Source: an archaeon (GTDB lineage Archaea; Thermoproteota; Nitrososphaeria; Nitrososphaerales; CADDZS01). Taken from it: a stretch of 8,198 nt of DNA. How positions within the stretch are numbered: the stretch's first letter is position 1; the number at the start of each line of letters is the position of its first letter. The stretch spans positions 1 to 8,198 of the forward strand of contig JAJYUX010000075.1 of the NCBI GenBank assembly GCA_021792315.1, in the 5' to 3' direction. Made by a program: the position numbers and the translations under genes. Positions 5,266 through 8,198 of the stretch are shown piece after piece. The notes below the pieces were generated by a model that saw nothing but the letters and a program-made list of their open reading frames with translations, searched no databases and was not told the DNA's origin.

Positions 5266-5982
5266 TTGCCCTCAAGCAATAACAACTACCTGATGAATAA
5301 CGGATCTACGTCTCAATGCAACAAGATACCGAGCTACACTCTCATTTCCTTCAAAGCGACTTCGGACATCAAAACCAGCCCGAGTGCGAACTGGGATATG
5401 CAACTGAACGCATATTCTCCAAACGGCTTCACAAGCGCGCTAATGCAGTTTGTGATGGCTGTAACTACATCTGGCATGGTTCAATGGTCGATAGAATATT
5501 GGCCCGCCGCCTCGGGAAGTTCAAATCTATTCAATACGTGCTCTCAAAACCTTTACCAACTCCCGCAACAATACCTTCCTAACGGATGGAAACTAGAAAT
5601 CAAACTTATGGAAGATTCCAACCAAAACATTAACGAAGTGTGGTTTTACGTAGTGGACGCGTATGGACTAGTTCAGGCAAGCCAAGATGTTCCGCTTGAT
5701 TCAACGCTACCTATTTGCAGTGGATCGTGGAGCAATTCTTACCTGGCTCCAATTGTTGATTTCGCTGTAGACATTGTAGGCTACAATGGCGGAGCCACGG
5801 TCGATTTTGTGAGTGGAACCACAGCAACTCTGTACTACTATAACTCCCAAGTCATCTTCAACTGGGGCACCAGCTTTCTAAGTTGCGTGCAGACAACAAA
5901 CACAACGGAAGAAAAATCAAATATGAACTATGGCACCCCAGCGAGCAGCGGAGGCCAGCTCGTGCAATCCTGTAGTGCCTAG
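5266..5982 (+). CDS. Beta-rich extracellular-type protein lacking a signal peptide
   Basis: The 238-residue product is rich in Asn, Ser, Thr, Tyr and Trp, with alternating strands such as WDMQLNAYSPNG, MVQWSIEYWPAAS, GWKLEIKLMEDSNQNINEVW, VWFYVVDAYG and LAPIVDFAVDIVGYNGG. This resembles lectin- or glucanase-like jelly-roll surface proteins, an impression from pattern and not a proven match. Five cysteines are present. A protein of this style normally starts with a signal peptide, but none is seen. The frame is open upstream to 5164 and includes VVLAIYSIIAPNNF but no start codon. A TTG at 5266 has GGTGA seven bases upstream, so it is chosen over the TTG at 5260, which abuts it. The N-terminus may have been lost by recombination, or the protein stays inside the cell. 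A strong hairpin follows at 5998. Confidence 0.65.
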   Translation: MPSSNNNYLMNNGSTSQCNKIPSYTLISFKATSDIKTSPSANWDMQLNAYSPNGFTSALMQFVMAVTTSGMVQWSIEYWPAASGSSNLFNTCSQNLYQLPQQYLPNGWKLEIKLMEDSNQNINEVWFYVVDAYGLVQASQDVPLDSTLPICSGSWSNSYLAPIVDFAVDIVGYNGGATVDFVSGTTATLYYYNSQVIFNWGTSFLSCVQTTNTTEEKSNMNYGTPASSGGQLVQSCSA

Positions 5983-5997
5983 GCAATGACATACCGG

Positions 5998-6034
5998 ACG
6001 GCCTGAGTCTCAGGCCGTCACGAACGATTTTATT
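5998..6034 (+). terminator. Hairpin plus T-rich tract after the 5266 gene
   Basis: ACGGCCTGA (5998-6006) pairs perfectly with TCAGGCCGT (6010-6018) around a 3-nt loop. TTTTATTT follows at 6028-6035. It starts 15 bases after the TAG at 5980-5982. The stem is the strongest in this part of the window and the T-tract is the feature archaea use, so termination is a sound reading. Confidence 0.65.
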
Positions 6035-6124
6035 TGCTCAGTTAGTTTCGAAAGACTGCGTACTTCTGATCTTAGCCGCATACAAAGATGTTCTAGTGTC
6101 GAGAACAGCATAATCACGAGTTAG

Positions 6125-6133
6125 CTTATAATA
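6125..6133 (+). promoter_or_regulatory. TATA box of the 6185 gene
   Basis: CTTATAATA sits about 29 bases before the TTG at 6158 and 56 before the ATG at 6185. Transcription should begin near 6155. This gives either a leaderless TTG start or a leader of about 30 bases before the ATG. Confidence 0.5.
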
Positions 6134-6184
6134 GTTCGAGGTCCATTAAGATGTCGTTTGGTAGTTTTGAAAAGGTTGCATCAC

Positions 6185-6880
6185 ATGGCCTTCTCAAAGA
6201 TTGTATCAGTTTTGGTCATTCTGGTGATCGTTCTCGTAGGTGGTCTCTCCTACGAATATGCAACAAACTACAATCAAAGGGAGAACACAGTTACGATTCA
6301 AAACACGACCACATTGACCAAGACGATAACTAGTACTGTAAACTATCAGTGCGAAACATCCTATCAAAGCGGACTGCGGATTATCAAGCCCTACAACCAA
6401 ACATATGATCAAGTTGCAGTGTTCCTAATGCGACCGGGCTCGCGAATGCAGCTGTGCGTGTCCTACCCAGCTGCTAAGAATTACATTCCAACAATGACTA
6501 CAACGGTGCAGTTTGTCGGAAACGTGTACAACGCGACAATCGAAAATGAGCAATCAACTATTTTTCAGGTGGCTAGCCTTCCTACTCGGATAGTCCTTAG
6601 AGGAGGATCTGCGTCAGAAAACGGCTCGGTCACTTTCACCATCACTGAAACAATCAATGTCTCAGGCTTTTTCTATCTTTACCTGACCAATGGATGCCCG
6701 CCGGCCATACCGTTCGCAGTAGGTTACAGTGCAAGTCAGATAAACTCTGGCGATTTTGGAGCACTCTACGGAAGAGTGATCGATACTTCGTGCATAGTGT
6801 CCAGTCCCTTCGATAGCGCGACCATAGTTGGAACTAGCGGGATTGATGTGATGTATGTTCTAGCAAGCAACCAAAGTTAG
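6185..6880 (+). CDS. Membrane-anchored secreted protein of unknown function
   Basis: The product is 231 residues from the ATG at 6185. MAFSK is followed by a long hydrophobic helix (IVSVLVILVIVLVGGLSY, about residues 6-23), a signal anchor. A Thr- and Asn-rich stalk comes next (TVTIQNTTTLTKTITSTVN), then a beta-rich extracytoplasmic domain with four cysteines (in NYQCETS, MQLCVSY, TNGCPPA and DTSCIVS) that could make two disulfides. Several NxS/T sequons (NTT, NQT, NAT, NGS, NVS) suit archaeal N-glycosylation. An in-frame TTG at 6158 would add nine residues (KRLHH-type basic stretch) and sits where a leaderless message would begin, so the start is open. An ATG at 6151 is out of frame. The family is not recognised, though anchor-stalk-beta-domain layout is common in archaeal surface proteins. 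Confidence 0.75.
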   Translation: MAFSKIVSVLVILVIVLVGGLSYEYATNYNQRENTVTIQNTTTLTKTITSTVNYQCETSYQSGLRIIKPYNQTYDQVAVFLMRPGSRMQLCVSYPAAKNYIPTMTTTVQFVGNVYNATIENEQSTIFQVASLPTRIVLRGGSASENGSVTFTITETINVSGFFYLYLTNGCPPAIPFAVGYSASQINSGDFGALYGRVIDTSCIVSSPFDSATIVGTSGIDVMYVLASNQS

Positions 6881-6890
6881 GGCTGCTTGC
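6863..6890 (+). terminator. Weak hairpin across the stop codon of the 6185 gene
   Basis: GCAAGCA (6863-6869) pairs with TGCTTGC (6884-6890) across a 14-nt loop that contains the TAG stop at 6878-6880. No T-tract follows, so a role in termination is doubtful. It could equally be chance. Confidence 0.2.
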
Positions 6891-7185
6891 CGTCGAAGGT
6901 TTGCAGTGAAACTAGTCGATTCATCAAGCAATAATGTTACTCTTGACCAAACGCATTACCATATCTTTACTGAACACATAGTTCTTTTCAAGATGTGAAA
7001 GCTTCCAAAGAAGTCAATAGGAGCCAAGTTGCTGTGCGTAGGCGGCATGCATGAAGAGGAGGTACGAACAGAAAAGGCGATTTGCACATGCACAACAAGT
7101 ATCGAGAAAATCAAGAGACATCAGCATGTTCAGTCTTAGTGTAACAACATGATGAGTCTAACTAGAGATATCCACTTTTGCCCGT
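6881..7185. other. Non-coding stretch after the 6185 gene
   Basis: Nothing firm is seen. A 33-codon plus-strand ORF at 7051-7152 (starting MKRRYEQKRRFAHAQQVSR) is basic and has no clear promoter or ribosome binding site. AGGAGG lies inside the ORF at its fourth codon, not before it. I treat the ORF as chance. Confidence 0.4.
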
Positions 7186-7533
7186 TTAGGCGTCTCTGAA
7201 GGCGCCTCTTCTTCCGTCGGCAGAGAGATCAATCTCCACTTCACACTTACACAGCGGCTCAATCAGATTGAACTGTGTTTCAGCATACTTTACAAGCAGT
7301 CCACGCTGTCATGAGAGAGAAGGCTCAGGTCTGGGCTGTTGCTACTTGAGGCATCGTCACCAAGTAGCACGTCAAAAAAGATATGCATCCCAAATCCTAT
7401 TGACGGTATTTGATAGCCACAGCTCAATCAATAGTGCATATCGCTTTGCGGATGGAGCGCCTTCGACTCCGATAAAATGAATATGATGGAAGAAGCGAGA
7501 TGTCGATTTATGGCTCGTTATTCGATTGATCGT
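7186..7533 (-). pseudogene. Decayed reading frame with two offsetting frameshifts
   Basis: Three consecutive minus-strand open segments read like protein but lie in different frames. Segment 1 (7372-7533) includes FIGVEGAPSAKRYALLIELW and NTVNRIWDAYLF, then TGA. Segment 2 continues one frame over through DVLLGDDASSSNSPDLSLLS and DSVDCL to a TAA at 7290-7292. Segment 3 (7186-7308) is back in the first frame with VKYAETQFNLIEPLCKCEV and EIDLSADGRRGAFRDA, then TAA. The first shift falls in a run of six T (minus strand) just before the TGA, as if one T had been gained. The second falls at TTGTAAA, as if one base had been lost. No good start codon is seen. The family is unknown. A chance reading remains possible. 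Confidence 0.4.
7340..7369. repeat. 9-bp hairpin inside the decayed frame
   Basis: TGCTACTTG (7340-7348) and CAAGTAGCA (7361-7369) pair perfectly around a 12-nt loop. It lies just left of the T/A run at the first apparent frameshift. No regulatory role is evident. Confidence 0.3.
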
Positions 7534-7567
7534 CTACAAAAATTGATTCGCAAAGCACGATGTCTTC

Positions 7568-7615
7568 GATCAATCAATGATTCCTTCGGTTGCCTAACGA
7601 CTTGATCAATCAATG
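7568..7615. repeat. Paired 12-bp direct repeats left of the second 64-bp repeat
   Basis: GATCAATCAATG occurs at 7568-7579 and 7604-7615, 36 bp apart. TCGATTGATCG at 7522-7532 matches the first copy's flank exactly, and TCGATCAA (7566-7573) recurs at 3807-3814. The palindrome- and GATC-rich flank is thus a shared property of both 64-bp repeat copies, though not alignable base for base. It may hold accessory protein-binding sites. Confidence 0.45.
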
Positions 7616-7634
7616 GATTGAATTGTCTAGCTGC

Positions 7635-7698
7635 TGAGCGTGGAACACCATCCGCATGTCTATACACTGTCCATTATGTCCACTTGTCTAGTCTATAC
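7635..7698. repeat. 64-bp perfect direct repeat, copy 2 (candidate attachment site)
   Basis: This segment is identical to 3859-3922 over all 64 bases. It lies 96 bp beyond the integrase stop at 7795 and 69 bp beyond the second TGA at 7768-7770, on the 3' side of that gene. TGTC-type hexamers continue past the identical part (TGTCCA at 7700, TGTCAT at 7713), followed by GTTTACAA at 7723-7730. The place next to an integrase gene is typical of an attachment site. Confidence 0.85.
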
Positions 7699-7794
7699 TT
7701 TGTCCAATCGTCTGTCATTCAAGTTTACAATCTGAGGATAAGGCGCGTCGAAGCTCAGAAGCAGAGCTCAGAATGGAATCCTGATTATTGCGTC

Positions 7795-8198
7795 TCAGTC
7801 CGGCAGAGCTGCAACGTACTCGAATCCCTGACCGATGAATGATTTCACTTCTCCGATCGGGACGACTCTCTGCTTGTTACCATTGTTGACCATCGAGCCG
7901 AGTAGTTTGTCTCTTACAGTTTTCAGTACTTCCTCTTTCGACATCGATGCAACGTCCATATTCTCAATCTGCTCCTCTGGGATTCCTGCAAGCGAAAGGA
8001 ACTCTTCCTTCACGGTCTGTTTGATTTCATCCTTGCCGAGTTCCGAGCTCTTTGTGGATAGGATTGGCTCGCATTTCTTGTACGATTTCCTCATCTCCTC
8101 GATCATCGTTGGCGGTAGTCTTCCCTTGTTCGTGGAATATCGCGCCTCAATATCTCCCTTGTGTCCCATCACGAACGATAGAAAAGGATGAGAGATCA
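7795..8198 (-). CDS. Tyrosine recombinase (integrase), C-terminal part; 5' end outside window
   Basis: The frame is open to the right edge. The visible 133 residues begin ISHPFLSFVMGHKGDIEARY, so the ATG inside this string is internal. GHK supplies the conserved box II histidine and the tyrosine eight residues later (ARYSTNK) is the expected catalytic nucleophile. The active-site RHxR box lies outside the window. A helical charged tail follows, then KQRVVPIGEVKSFIGQGFEY and VAALPD, which matches the extra C-terminal motif I associate with thaumarchaeal integrases. The TGA at 7795-7797 cuts that motif: the same frame continues as DAIIRIPF to a second TGA at 7768-7770, much like the usual family ending. 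A late nonsense change, probably tolerated, is likely. The enzyme would act on the 64-bp repeat lying just downstream. Confidence 0.88.
   Translation of the reverse strand, partial: ISHPFLSFVMGHKGDIEARYSTNKGRLPPTMIEEMRKSYKKCEPILSTKSSELGKDEIKQTVKEEFLSLAGIPEEQIENMDVASMSKEEVLKTVRDKLLGSMVNNGNKQRVVPIGEVKSFIGQGFEYVAALPD

Noticed and set aside
6151..6333. ATG-initiated ORF at the start of the 6185 gene
   Set aside because: It is out of frame with the anchor-stalk-domain protein, and its translation shows no protein-like pattern.
7268..7480. 70-codon plus-strand ORF
   Set aside because: It lies opposite the three protein-like minus-strand segments, and its own translation is Cys/His/Arg-scattered without pattern.

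Overview
The window most resembles an archaeal chromosome of the Nitrososphaerota (Thaumarchaeota) type, in an accessory, gene-poor stretch. Three things point there. The tyrosine-recombinase C-terminus at the right edge has the MGHKGDIEARY box and QRVVP...EYVAALP tail that I associate with thaumarchaeal integrases. Two small regulators look like archaeal families. Several genes have TATA-like boxes 25-30 bp before the start, with short or no leaders. The lineage is an inference from memory of protein families; nothing in the window, such as an rRNA, fixes it.

Layout, left to right. Positions 149-1417 (-) hold a PflX-like radical SAM protein, the only clear metabolic enzyme. Positions 1755-2788 (-) hold two secreted or membrane-anchored, cysteine-containing proteins of unknown function whose stop and start overlap as ATGA. 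A short ORF of uncertain status lies just upstream of them (2815-2976, -). From about 2990 to 3570 there is no credible gene. This GC-rich stretch holds two related elements, 3003-3180 and 3346-3560. Each is closed by an 18-bp terminal inverted repeat, and the two stems differ at three pairs in a compensatory way. An AT-rich stretch of GATC-containing palindromes follows (3678-3850).

A perfect 64-bp direct repeat occurs at 3859-3922 and 7635-7698. Between the copies lie an AbrB-like regulator (-), a divergent small regulator-like protein (+) sharing its promoter region, a two-helix membrane protein (-), a beta-rich extracytoplasmic-type protein without a signal peptide (+), a membrane-anchored secreted protein (+), and a decayed reading frame (-). 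Just right of the second copy is the 3' end of a tyrosine integrase (7795-8198, -) that runs off the window. Its last sense codons are cut by an in-frame TGA, after which the family-like tail continues for eight codons to a second TGA.

The simplest reading is an integration hot spot. The 64-bp repeats would be attachment or recombination sites used by this integrase or a relative, bounding a roughly 3.8-kb segment that has regulators and surface proteins but no integrase of its own. The structured GC-rich pair may be an undescribed RNA or miniature mobile-element family. Neither reading can be proven from this window alone.
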